Source of the DNA: Planctomycetia bacterium
GTDB lineage: Bacteria; Planctomycetota; Phycisphaerae; Phycisphaerales; SM1A02
Assembly (NCBI GenBank): GCA_005787685.1
Contig: SYAC01000055.1
Location: 1 to 44,404 of the forward strand
Reading direction: 5' to 3'
DNA: 44,404 bases
Shown here: positions 16,397 to 24,275 of the stretch, one piece after another
Position numbering within the stretch: position 1 is the stretch's first letter
Layout of the letters: each line of letters begins with the position of its first letter
Translations under genes and position numbers: made by a program
The notes under the pieces: model-generated
What the model was told of the DNA's origin: nothing
Seen by the model: only the letters and a program-made list of their open reading frames with translations
Database searches by the model: none

Positions 16397-17875
16397 ATGA
16401 CTTGCGCCACCACCAATGATCACGCCTCTGGATGCGCTCGCGTCGTGGTGATCAATGTGGTTGGACTTTCCGCGCGCCATATTGGCGTGAATACGCCGTG
16501 CTTGCGTGAACTTGCGCGCTCGCTTGGCGGAGCGCGTCCACTGCGGCCGGATTTTCCCGCCGTCACTTGCACTTCGCAATCCAGCATGCTCACTGGCCTT
16601 TCCCCGCGTGAACACGGCGTGATCGCCAACGGTTGGTTTGACCGTGAACAAGGCGAGGCGCGTTTATGGCGTCAATCAAACGCTCTGGTTCATGGTGACA
16701 AGGTGTGGGACAAGGCCAAGGCGCGCAACGACAAATGCACCACGGCGAATTTATTTTGGTGGTTCAACATGAATTCCACCTGCGATTTCACAGTCACGCC
16801 GCGCCCCATCTACACACACAATGGACGTAAAATTCCAGATGTTTCCGCGCAGCCCGCCGCGCTCCGCGACACGCTGCAAAGCAATCTTGGCGCGTTTCCA
16901 CTGTTTGATTTCTGGGGTCCACGCGCCGGCATCCGCAGCAGCGATTGGATCGCCCGTGCCGCAATGCATGTGATGCGCGAACACGATCCCGCACTCACGC
17001 TTATTTATATTCCGCATCTTGACTATGTATTGCAGCGCGAAGGCCCCAACTCGCCCAACTTGCCGGCGCAACTGCGCGAAGTGGATCGCATTGTTGGCGG
17101 TCTGCTCAACGCCTGCGCCGCCCGCAACGCGCGTCCCATTGTGCTCAGTGAGTACGGTATTGAAGCCGCGACACGGCCGGTATATCTCAATCGCGCCTTG
17201 CGCGAAGCCGGCCTGTTAACGGTGCGCGACGAACTTGGCCGCGACGTGCTTGAGCCCATGACTTCGCCAGCGTTCGCCATGTGCGACCATCAGATTGCCC
17301 ATGTGTATGTGCGTGATACCTCAAGTTCGACAACAGGCGCTCCCAACAATCTTGAAATAGTTTCTGAAACTCATGCGTCGCATATTCGGCGCGTTGCCCA
17401 AGTGCTTGCGGCGTTGCCCGGTGTGGAAAGCGTGCTTGATCGCACTGCGCAAGCCGCGCTTCACATAGACCATGCGCGCTCGGGTGATTTGGTTGTCACG
17501 GCCAAGCCAGGCGCATGGTTCGCCTATCCATGGTGGCTTGATGACACGCGCGCGCCCGACTTTGCCCGTTGCGTGGACATTCACAAGAAGCCCGGCTACG
17601 ACCCATGTGAATTGCTCATTGACCCAGCCATTCCCCTACCCGCACTGCGAGTTGTCAAATTTAAAATTGCGCGCGCTCTGGGATTTCGCGCCACGCTGCA
17701 ACTCACGCCACTGGATGCTTCACTTGTGAAAGGCACGCACGGACGCACGCAACTCGCACCAGGCTTTGAGCCCGTCCTTCTTGCGGAAAATGCCCTGCTG
17801 CCTGAAAAAGATTTCATCGCCTGCCAAGATATTTCCGACATCATCCTGCGGCATCTGTTTGGGGATAATTTCTAG
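16397..17875 (+). CDS. eboF: EboF-like alkaline-phosphatase/nucleotide-pyrophosphatase superfamily protein
   Basis: A 492-residue protein starting at ATG 16397. FPAVTCTSQSSMLTG (residues 53-67) aligns with the nucleophile segment of nucleotide pyrophosphatases, putting Thr57 at the nucleophile. Several metal ligands look altered: the usual Asp after strand 1 is Asn20 (VVVINVVGLS), the usual D-x-x-G-H is IPHLDYVLQREGP (Asp kept, His lost) and the usual SDHG is LSEYGI. The last His is present (CDHQIAHVYV). This pattern may be general for EboF, so it may be a modified phosphatase, phosphotransferase or binding protein. No signal peptide was seen, so it acts in the cytoplasm. It ends the cluster. 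Confidence 0.85.
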   Translation: MTCATTNDHASGCARVVVINVVGLSARHIGVNTPCLRELARSLGGARPLRPDFPAVTCTSQSSMLTGLSPREHGVIANGWFDREQGEARLWRQSNALVHGDKVWDKAKARNDKCTTANLFWWFNMNSTCDFTVTPRPIYTHNGRKIPDVSAQPAALRDTLQSNLGAFPLFDFWGPRAGIRSSDWIARAAMHVMREHDPALTLIYIPHLDYVLQREGPNSPNLPAQLREVDRIVGGLLNACAARNARPIVLSEYGIEAATRPVYLNRALREAGLLTVRDELGRDVLEPMTSPAFAMCDHQIAHVYVRDTSSSTTGAPNNLEIVSETHASHIRRVAQVLAALPGVESVLDRTAQAALHIDHARSGDLVVTAKPGAWFAYPWWLDDTRAPDFARCVDIHKKPGYDPCELLIDPAIPLPALRVVKFKIARALGFRATLQLTPLDASLVKGTHGRTQLAPGFEPVLLAENALLPEKDFIACQDISDIILRHLFGDNF

Positions 17876-18002
17876 AATACGCTTTCATTTGCAAACCAAT
17901 AGGAACCGCCGCGCCTCGATCACACTTGCGCAAGCGACAACCGCCATGGACCACTTTGATGCAATATAAATTCTCCAAACAAGATTGCCCGCAAAAACCC
18001 GC

Positions 18003-18692
18003 GTGAAGATAGTCATTTCCATTCTTACGATTGCTGTTCTTGCGGGCGCCGCCGCGCTGCTGTGGCCGCAAGACAAAAAAAATATTGCCGTTGATATTTC
18101 AATCAACGACAACACTGGAACAACAATCAAACCCACCAATCTGGGTGCACCAATCGCCATACCCGCGCTTCCAAAAACTGCAGCTCAAACCGCCACCAAT
18201 ACTTCCGCGCCCGCAACCTCAATTATCAAGCGCGACAGCAACAATCAAATTGAAGTTGACGGCCGCTACACCATTCTTGGCTCTGGCACCGAACTTGATC
18301 CATATCGCATCACATGGGAACTACTCAAAAGTGCCTACGAAACCATGGATCTCAACGGCCCGCGCGTCACGCCGCCCAAGCGTCTGGAAATGCTCAACGG
18401 TACCTATGTGCAAATCAGTGGCTATTTGGCACCGCCTTTGTGGGGTCAGGAAACCAAGGAGTTGCTTGTTCTGTTCAATCGCTGGGACGGCTGTTGCATT
18501 GGCTTGCCGCCCACGCCATTTGATTGCATCGAGGCGCAACTTTCCGCGCCCATGAAACTTGGCGCGGCGCACACCATTAGTTTCGGCACCATCCGCGGAA
18601 AATTTATTGTTGAGCCATTCAAGGCCGGCACATTTCTCATTGGCCTGTACCGTTTGGAGGAAGCGCAAACTGACGAAACCAAATCGCGCTAA
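18003..18692 (+). CDS. Membrane-anchored DUF3299-like protein
   Basis: A 229-residue protein with one N-terminal hydrophobic segment (KIVISILTIAVLAGAAALLW) and a long Thr/Ala/Asn-rich linker before the globular domain. The start is uncertain: GTG 18003 or TTG 17985. The C-terminal ~130 residues (LLKSAYETMDLNGPRVTPPKRLEMLNG, then a GYLAPPLWG strand, a DGCCIGLPPTPFDCIE Cys cluster, GKFIVEP, and GTFLIGLYRLEEA) resemble DUF3299. Function is unknown; the two adjacent Cys and the third nearby could bind metal. It follows eboF by 127 bases on the same strand but is probably a separate unit. An acyltransferase remnant follows three bases after its stop. Confidence 0.65.
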   Translation: MKIVISILTIAVLAGAAALLWPQDKKNIAVDISINDNTGTTIKPTNLGAPIAIPALPKTAAQTATNTSAPATSIIKRDSNNQIEVDGRYTILGSGTELDPYRITWELLKSAYETMDLNGPRVTPPKRLEMLNGTYVQISGYLAPPLWGQETKELLVLFNRWDGCCIGLPPTPFDCIEAQLSAPMKLGAAHTISFGTIRGKFIVEPFKAGTFLIGLYRLEEAQTDETKSR

Positions 18693-18695
18693 CAC

Positions 18696-19150
18696 ATGAC
18701 CACCACCAACCCAAATCATCAGACTTACAACGGCATTCAAGCGCTGCGATTTGTGACCGCCATGCTGGTTGTGATGGCGCGCTCGCCTTGGTGATTTGTT
18801 TCACATTTATATTCAATTGTGCCGAGCAACCCATGTGGTGGCGCTGGGCCTATTGGGGACTTCCATCCATGTTCAGTGTCACGGTGGTCGCGCTGGGCGA
18901 ACCTGCGCTACGCAAAGTCATGCCCAAAATTCTCGCCACGCTAGGCGACTCCTCATACTCGCTGTATGTATTTCACACATTCACTGTTCCGCTACTTGGC
19001 ACGCTGATGATTGAACTCAAAATCATCCAACCCACGGTTACGCTTGCCGTATGCATTGTGATTTCCCCGCTGGTGTGCCTGGCTCTTTACGAATGGTTTG
19101 AATTGCCCATGACAATGCGGCTGAAACGGTTGGCGCAATTTACAAAGTGA
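18696..19150 (+). pseudogene. Acyltransferase-3 family gene, middle deleted
   Basis: The first 29 codons from ATG 18696 (MTTTNPNHQTYNGIQALRFV) carry the N-terminal helix signature of membrane acyltransferase-3 proteins, then reach a stop at about 18792. In another frame the sequence continues from about 18780 with four hydrophobic helices and a FELPMTMRLKRL tail typical of the family's C-terminus, ending at 19150. The two parts meet near 18778-18785. A complete family member is about 350-400 residues, so roughly 200 residues are missing and the halves are out of frame. It is either a decayed gene or an assembly collapse. Confidence 0.7.
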
Positions 19151-19278
19151 ACGCATGCAAGCCCCACGAATTCCCGTTCCCGCGTGGGTGCGTTGTCTAA
19201 ACGCCAATGCCTGAACGCATAGTTCAACCTTTTTGCACAGCGTTTCTCTGAAAGCGCTCTACGCAATAGACTCACCAC

Positions 19279-20304
19279 ATGCTTCGAATTGGCGCGCTCA
19301 CACTTCAAACCCCCATGTTGCTTGCGCCCATGGCCGGCCACTGCGATCTTGCGTTTCGCATTCTTTGCCGCGAGCAAGGCGGCGTTGGGCTGGCAAGCAC
19401 CGATCTATTAAATAGTCACGCGTTGTTGCGCGGCGCGCGCCGCTCGCTTGAACTTGCGCAAACCAATGAGTTTGATCAACCCTGCGGAATGCAGTTGTAT
19501 GGCAATTGGACCGATCCACTTCCTGAGGCCGCCATCTGGGCGGTTGACCACGGCGCCAAACTGATCGACATAAATATGGGTTGCCCAGTTGACAAAGTGG
19601 CCAAAAAACATGGAGGGTCGCTGCTGTTGTGCCATGTCTGCGACACGGTGCAATTAGCCAAGCGCATTGTTGACGCTGTGGCCAAACATACCAACGGACT
19701 CGTGCCAGTCACCGCGAAAGTCCGTCTGGGTTGGGACCCTGATCGCTTTGTCGCGCCCGAACTTGCGCGCCAACTTGAGGATGTCGGCATTGCCGCCGTC
19801 ACCGTTCATGGCCGCTATACCTGTCAAATGTTTAGCGGTCACGCCGATTGGAATCGCATTGGCGAAGTTGTAGCCGCCGTGAAAAATATACCAATTATAG
19901 GCAATGGAGATGTGACCGAGCCACATCACGCGGTACAAATCATGCGACAGACTGGTTGCAGGGGCGTCATGGTTGGCCGCGGCTCGCTGCGCACACCGTG
20001 GCTATTTCATCGTGCCAGTCATTTAATTGCCACAGGCGAATTGCTGCCCGAACCAACGCCAGATCAAAAGTGCCAAGTGATTGATCGCCACATTGAACTA
20101 TTAGAAAAGTACAGCCCTGGCTCCAGCGCCGTGGAGTGCATGCGTAAACGCATTAGTTGGTATGGCAAAAACATGGGCCATGTCAAGCCACTCAAAGAAG
20201 GCATACGCACCGCAACTACCACCGCGCAAATGCGCCGAGTGATTGCACAATGGCGCGTCCGCGTTTTGGAAACAACTTTCAATACCACACAGCAGCCGCA
20301 GTAA
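19279..20304 (+). CDS. dusB: tRNA-dihydrouridine synthase, DusB type
   Basis: A 341-residue FMN-dependent TIM-barrel enzyme. [14 protein letters not shown] (residues about 14-27), the catalytic Cys in [17 protein letters not shown] (about 99-115), [33 protein letters not shown] and [15 protein letters not shown] give the whole family pattern in order. It reduces uridines in the tRNA D-loop in the cytoplasm. The length is normal and the ATG at 19279 sits just before the first strand. The gene stands alone after the acyltransferase remnant, followed by a 571-base gap. Confidence 0.9.
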   Translation: MLRIGALTLQTPMLLAPMAGHCDLAFRILCREQGGVGLASTDLLNSHALLRGARRSLELAQTNEFDQPCGMQLYGNWTDPLPEAAIWAVDHGAKLIDINMGCPVDKVAKKHGGSLLLCHVCDTVQLAKRIVDAVAKHTNGLVPVTAKVRLGWDPDRFVAPELARQLEDVGIAAVTVHGRYTCQMFSGHADWNRIGEVVAAVKNIPIIGNGDVTEPHHAVQIMRQTGCRGVMVGRGSLRTPWLFHRASHLIATGELLPEPTPDQKCQVIDRHIELLEKYSPGSSAVECMRKRISWYGKNMGHVKPLKEGIRTATTTAQMRRVIAQWRVRVLETTFNTTQQPQ

Positions 20305-20493
20305 AACGAAATATATTTTCTTGTTTGGTGGCCGAACTCTCGAAAGAATCCAAAGCCGAAGCTTTACACCATTCAACTAGGATTATTTCTTTCATTCAAT
20401 TGTCTACCTACATAGGACATGTACGCATTCCAAATCTTGGCGTGATAGAGACGCTTTGAAGGTCAAGAATGTGCTTGCATGTGTTCGCAATTA

Positions 20494-20505
20494 ATGCGGC
20501 CGCAT
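20494..20505. promoter_or_regulatory. Perfect 12-bp palindrome ATGCGGCCGCAT
   Basis: A self-complementary 12-mer in an otherwise AT-richer intergenic region, 371 bases before the first PEP-CTERM-like gene. It could be an operator for a dimeric regulator; there is no evidence beyond the symmetry. Confidence 0.35.
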
Positions 20506-20654
20506 GCGGTTACAAGCGTTTCCCTACGCCCTCTCGAACGCGCCCCCGCAATGAAATAGCACATAAACTATAGTCCTATAACCACATTTTGGGGGTAAAT
20601 ATGGGTATTTCAACTTGTCGATTGGCAATTTCAATTTGAGGATGTGTCTGACAC

Positions 20655-20664
20655 GGCAATTGCC
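20655..20664. promoter_or_regulatory. Palindrome GGCAATTGCC with a nearby half copy
   Basis: A perfect 10-bp palindrome. A related TTGGCAATTT lies about 30 bases upstream, near 20620-20632. The repeated TTGGCAATT core suggests a binding site for a dimeric regulator upstream of the PEP-CTERM-like genes. Confidence 0.35.
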
Positions 20665-20875
20665 AAGGGCGTTTGTGGGGCAATAGTTCATCTAGTCAGT
20701 AGCAAGGGACAAAACTTTGTTTGAAATTATTTATGTCGGCAACACATGGTTGCCTTAGTGCGTATGAAATCTTGAAGAGATATGGGATTTGCGACGGAGT
20801 GGGGTTGAGGGAATTTCATCGTTAGTTGTTCACGGTGATAGGGATTGAAATTTATATCGGTAGAAAGGGAAAGCT

Positions 20876-21433
20876 ATGTATGTACCAAAGGGATTAGGAA
20901 AAGGATTTGCTGTGCCATTGTTAGGCACAGTCATGATCGTGTCTGGGGCCAATGCAGCATTAGTTTCTTTTTCCAAAGTGATCACAAACAACACTTTGAC
21001 CGAACAAGTTTTTGAACTAAGTAAAGAATGGACACTGACAGACTCCTTGGGGAATACCGGTGGATCAGGCTCGCTTGCAATTGTTCTTACGGATATACGT
21101 GGTGGTGGCGCTTACTTGAAAGCGGCGGGAACAAGTCCTATTTACACCAGTTTTATCAATGGCACACAAGTATCCTTGTTGAATTCAGGATTACTAAATG
21201 TAGCTCCATACGGACAGACATCGCTTTCTAAGTCTTACAATTTTACAAATTACAACGTTTCTGGAAATATAAACCAGATCATCCATACGCAATTAAAATT
21301 CATTCTTTCCGCAGGAGATCAAGCAGTTATTTCGAGCACGTTTGAAGTGGTTTCGTTTGTTCCCACTCCAGGCGCGCTTGCTTTTATTGGCATTGCTTGC
21401 GGGGTTGGTCTGCGCGGAAGACGCAGAAATTAA
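20876..21433 (+). CDS. Exported protein with PEP-CTERM-like tail
   Basis: A 185-residue secreted protein. A purine-rich Shine-Dalgarno (AGAAAGGGAAAG) precedes ATG 20876. The N-terminus is a signal peptide (about residues 10-27, ending SGANA). The body is beta-rich, with Ser/Thr/Asn/Gly in abundance (SGSLAIVLTDIRGGGAYL, NYNVSGNINQI). The C-terminus VPTPGALAFIGIACG followed by a Gly-Arg-Arg-Arg cluster has the three parts of a PEP-CTERM sorting signal, with P-T-P in place of P-E-P, as is common in planctomycetes. It is probably processed at the membrane and delivered to the cell surface or matrix. Base composition is more AT-rich than the surroundings. A second protein of the same type follows. 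Confidence 0.75.
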   Translation: MYVPKGLGKGFAVPLLGTVMIVSGANAALVSFSKVITNNTLTEQVFELSKEWTLTDSLGNTGGSGSLAIVLTDIRGGGAYLKAAGTSPIYTSFINGTQVSLLNSGLLNVAPYGQTSLSKSYNFTNYNVSGNINQIIHTQLKFILSAGDQAVISSTFEVVSFVPTPGALAFIGIACGVGLRGRRRN

Positions 21434-21573
21434 AGTGTAATTTCTTAAAAAAATGCAATTCTTACTTTGACAATAAGTTTTTTGAAATAGATGTTTAGAT
21501 GAGTGATCGAAACAGTTTGAATCATAATTCTCAATTAGTTTTGAGAGTAAAAAATCTTGTTGAGGGAAAAAAA

Positions 21574-22284
21574 ATGTCCAAGTTTATAATTACTTTCGTA
21601 GCGTCTGCCGCATTTTCTGGGTCGGCTGTGGCAGGTTCAACCATGAATTTGACTGTCAATGTTGATGGGAACCAGACAACAACCCAGCAAATGGGTCAAC
21701 TCACCGCCTTTGGTGATTACAGTTATACGGGCGCGGTAACGGATGCGTATCCAGTCACTGCTTGGGCAGTTGGTTGGAATCTTGTATCTGATTCCAATGC
21801 AAATTCATTCGTGACCAATGGTTTCACGATCGCAAATTTGAGTTCCATGACTAAACGTTTCAATATCACATTGGAAATTGCGGGCATGATTCCAACAGCT
21901 GGCGCGCGGGTATTTACAGGAAGTCTGGGCGGAACTTTGACAAGTTCCTCCAGCGCGAGTTCCAACATTGCATCTGTTGGATCACTTCCACTGTGGAAAG
22001 GCTTGCTGAACGGATCTTCGCCGGGCACCAATTCTGAATTATTGAGTTCATACGCCTTAACAGTTCCAGGCTCCACGACCGGCGTGCTCCCATCGACCAT
22101 AATCACGCCATATTCCGCACCCGCTAGTGCGAACTCAAGTCTTGGCTATCAATTTGAATTCGATCTTTCCTCAAATGCAATGGTTTCGTTCTCTGGAGTT
22201 TGGAGTGCAGTTCCATCACCAAGCGCATTGACTCTGATTGGCTGTGCTGGGGTAACTATTTCACGTCGCCGACGATCCAATTAA
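21574..22284 (+). CDS. Exported protein with PEP-CTERM-like tail
   Basis: A 236-residue secreted protein. I chose ATG 21574 because it follows GAGGGAAAAAAA and opens directly into a signal peptide (MSKFIITFVASAAFSGSAVAG); the ATG at 21499 would add 25 non-signal residues. The mature part is Ser/Thr/Asn-rich and beta-predicted, with a Gly/Ser patch (GGTLTSSSSASSN). The tail VPSPSALTLIGCAGVTI followed by an RRRR cluster is a PEP-CTERM-like sorting signal. It lies 140 bases after the first such gene and shares its AT-richer composition; the two do not look like close copies outside the tail. A terminator follows 77 bases after the stop. Confidence 0.75.
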   Translation: MSKFIITFVASAAFSGSAVAGSTMNLTVNVDGNQTTTQQMGQLTAFGDYSYTGAVTDAYPVTAWAVGWNLVSDSNANSFVTNGFTIANLSSMTKRFNITLEIAGMIPTAGARVFTGSLGGTLTSSSSASSNIASVGSLPLWKGLLNGSSPGTNSELLSSYALTVPGSTTGVLPSTIITPYSAPASANSSLGYQFEFDLSSNAMVSFSGVWSAVPSPSALTLIGCAGVTISRRRRSN

Positions 22285-22360
22285 GTCATCACGAAAAATT
22301 GCGGGCGCGTCGTGAGATATTTCCGACAACCCCGCTCAGGTCACTCCCCCGTTTGCGTTA

Positions 22361-22393
22361 CGAGTCCTTTCAAATAGGACTCGTTTCGTTTTT
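22361..22393 (+). terminator. Rho-independent terminator after the PEP-CTERM-like pair
   Basis: A perfect 8-bp stem CGAGTCCT (22361-22368) and AGGACTCG (22376-22383) with a 7-base loop, followed by TTTCGTTTTT. It ends the plus-strand pair just before the convergent scpB. Confidence 0.85.
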
Positions 22394-22515
22394 ACAGCGC
22401 GTTCATAAACTTGGAATGGTTGTGCCACAATGACAATTCAAAGCTTCTACAAAGGAGCACTTCAAGACCTTCTCTAGGCGCAAGTAATTCACTTGACCCG
22501 CTTCAAAGAAAGCAA

Positions 22516-23151
22516 TCAACCTGCAGGGTTGCGTAGTTCGCGCGCTTGCGGCAAATCTTCAATGCGCGCAATGCCAAAGACACGCAGAAATTCGCTGGTG
22601 GTTCCGTACAACATGGGGCGACCCAATTCCTCAGCTCGACCAGTGATGCGCACCAAGCGCCGTTCCATTAACCCACGCAAAATATCGCCACAAGCAACCC
22701 CACGCACCGCTTCGAGTTCGGAGCGCAAAGTGGGTTGTCGATAGGCAATAATGGCCAATGTGTCTAGGGCCGCCGGTGTCAGACGGCCTTGTAATTTGGC
22801 GCCATGCACGCGCGTCATGAGCGGACCAAACTTGCTGAGCGTGAGCAGTTGCCAACCGCCAGCCAAGCGCTCTATGCGAAAGCTCCGGTTGGACTGCTCA
22901 TACTCGTTATTCAAGTGGTCAATGGCCTGCTTGACCATGGTCACTGGCATTGTATCTTTTGCGCTGACCGAACCCAAACCAAGCGTGTCCACCAACTTGG
23001 ACTCACTCAATGGGCGGCTCATGGAAAGTAAGACGGCTTCCACGCGCGACTCAATGGATTGATCGGCGCAAGGTGTTTCATCCGGCGCTTGCATAAACAC
23101 CGGGGCTTCTGCGAAGGCTTCTGTTTGTTCTGTTACTTCTTGAGGTTCCAT
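22516..23151 (-). CDS. scpB: Segregation and condensation protein ScpB
   Basis: A 211-residue protein with an acidic N-terminal extension (about 30 residues) before the family domain. The winged-helix core is visible: ESRVEAVLLSMSRPLSESKLVDTLG, then FRIERLAGGWQLLT, then the hallmark LTPAALDTLAIIAYRQPTLRSELEAVRG and GRAEELGRPMLYGTTSEFLRVFGI. ScpB dimers bind ScpA and SMC in the chromosome-condensing complex. The usual neighbour scpA is not present; instead scpB is the last gene of a minus-strand run with atpC, a CYTH gene and holB. Confidence 0.88.
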   Translation of the reverse strand: MEPQEVTEQTEAFAEAPVFMQAPDETPCADQSIESRVEAVLLSMSRPLSESKLVDTLGLGSVSAKDTMPVTMVKQAIDHLNNEYEQSNRSFRIERLAGGWQLLTLSKFGPLMTRVHGAKLQGRLTPAALDTLAIIAYRQPTLRSELEAVRGVACGDILRGLMERRLVRITGRAEELGRPMLYGTTSEFLRVFGIARIEDLPQARELRNPAG

Positions 23152-23215
23152 GCGTACCTTTTATGCCGCGAATTTCATTGTCCATGCGGCGGCTGAGTTG
23201 TTCTCACACGCGACA

Positions 23216-23656
23216 TCAAGCGCGCTGACCAGGGCGCGAATTGGCGCGTTGACTGGCAGCATTGACTGTGGCTTGAGACACGCGTTGAGCGCGCTCAACA
23301 GATTTTCGTTGAGCCGCCGAAGTTGTCCCAGACGCTATTGCCTTTTGATTTGCATCGGCAAGCATGGCCGCGGCTTGCTTCACATCAATGGTTGAAATAT
23401 CCACAGTGCTGTCGGCCAGCAGCGTTAAACTGTCGCCTTGCATTTGGGCAAAGCCCCCATCGGTCAACATTTGCTGAGTGGTTCCCGTGGCGCTGGTCAC
23501 TGTCAACATGCCGGTTCCTAGCCGCGTAAGAAACGGACTGGTCCCAGGCATCACGCCAACTTGACCATCCCAGGCTTCAAATGAAACATAGGTTGCCTTT
23601 TCTTCAAGGGCGATTGCGTTTGGCGTGACAACGGTGCATTGGATTGGTGTGGGCAT
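23216..23656 (-). CDS. atpC: F1 ATP synthase epsilon subunit, isolated from the atp operon
   Basis: A 146-residue protein. The N-terminal beta-sandwich is typical: IQCTVVTPNAIALEEKATYVSFEAWDGQVGVMPG, LGTGMLTV, and GGFAQMQGDSLTLLADS. The C-terminal helical hairpin (QAAAMLADANQKAI onward) is present but ends in a less conserved, Ala/Arg-rich tail. It links gamma to the catalytic head and can inhibit ATP hydrolysis. The gene normally follows atpD; here no other atp gene lies in the window, and the neighbours are scpB and a CYTH gene. It may be a relocated single copy or an extra copy. Confidence 0.85.
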   Translation of the reverse strand: MPTPIQCTVVTPNAIALEEKATYVSFEAWDGQVGVMPGTSPFLTRLGTGMLTVTSATGTTQQMLTDGGFAQMQGDSLTLLADSTVDISTIDVKQAAAMLADANQKAIASGTTSAAQRKSVERAQRVSQATVNAASQRANSRPGQRA

Positions 23657-23720
23657 TTTTAGAAACTCTTAGAGGTGATGGTAGCAAGGATTCTAGCGAA
23701 TATTTGCTTTGTTTAATTGA

Positions 23721-24221
23721 TTATTTCGGTAAGCCATGCACCGCCAAGGAGTGGTTGCGATAGCGTGGGTCGTTGGAAACTTCACGCACAATGCCCGCGC
23801 AAAGCCACTTGGGAAAGTCGCACGGCGTGTGTTCGCTTGGAAGTTCAACCTCCACCATGACCAGTGGAAGATCAAGAAACTGATCCACTTCCCATGTCAG
23901 TCCTGCTTCACAAATACGGTGTCGCGCTTTACGAATGCGTTTACCCAAAGTCTGCGGCCAAAGTTTTTCAAATATTGCGCGATCAAGCGCGTGCTCGGTT
24001 TCTTGTCGCACCACGCCTTGCCCTTGCTTGATGGTGTGAAAATATTCCGTAGTGCCATCAGCCAGAGTAACTGAGCGAATACGCCCTTCGCGAAATGATT
24101 GATCATGCACGGAATGCTCTGGCAAATAGCCCTGCTGAATGTTCCACACCACGGCGCCCGCGGGCAGCGTAGGCATGGCGCGCATAATCCAAACTCGCTC
24201 TATTTCTTGGGTGGAGTTCAT
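23721..24221 (-). CDS. CYTH-domain (triphosphate tunnel metalloenzyme) protein
   Basis: A 166-residue protein. The start carries the family's EIER-type motif (STQEIERVWIM), followed by the alternating charged strands of the tunnel fold: GYLP, GRIRSVTLADG, YFHTIKQGQG, TLGKRIRKARHRI, TWEVDQF and VMVEVELPSE. Members hydrolyse triphosphates or act on thiamine triphosphate or inorganic triphosphate; in many genomes the role is unassigned. The Arg/Lys and Glu residues needed for metal-triphosphate binding appear present, but I did not align each one. It lies between atpC and holB in the minus-strand run. Confidence 0.75.
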   Translation of the reverse strand: MNSTQEIERVWIMRAMPTLPAGAVVWNIQQGYLPEHSVHDQSFREGRIRSVTLADGTTEYFHTIKQGQGVVRQETEHALDRAIFEKLWPQTLGKRIRKARHRICEAGLTWEVDQFLDLPLVMVEVELPSEHTPCDFPKWLCAGIVREVSNDPRYRNHSLAVHGLPK

Positions 24222-24275
24222 GGCGGGAATTCGTGCATTTGATTTCTTGAAGTTGTCAAGGAATTTGAAATCATG

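Larger units (their letters stand above)
20305..20875. other. 571-base intergenic region without a supported gene
   Basis: The gap lies between dusB and two PEP-CTERM-like genes. I see no convincing CDS: a 30-codon frame near 20733 has no Shine-Dalgarno. It holds two perfect palindromes and a hairpin GGCAAC-N5-GTTGCC (about 20735-20752), so it probably contains the regulation of the following genes. Confidence 0.5.

Noticed and set aside
20733..20826. 30-codon open frame in the long intergenic region
   Set aside because: There is no Shine-Dalgarno, and a hairpin overlaps its start; no reason to call it a gene.
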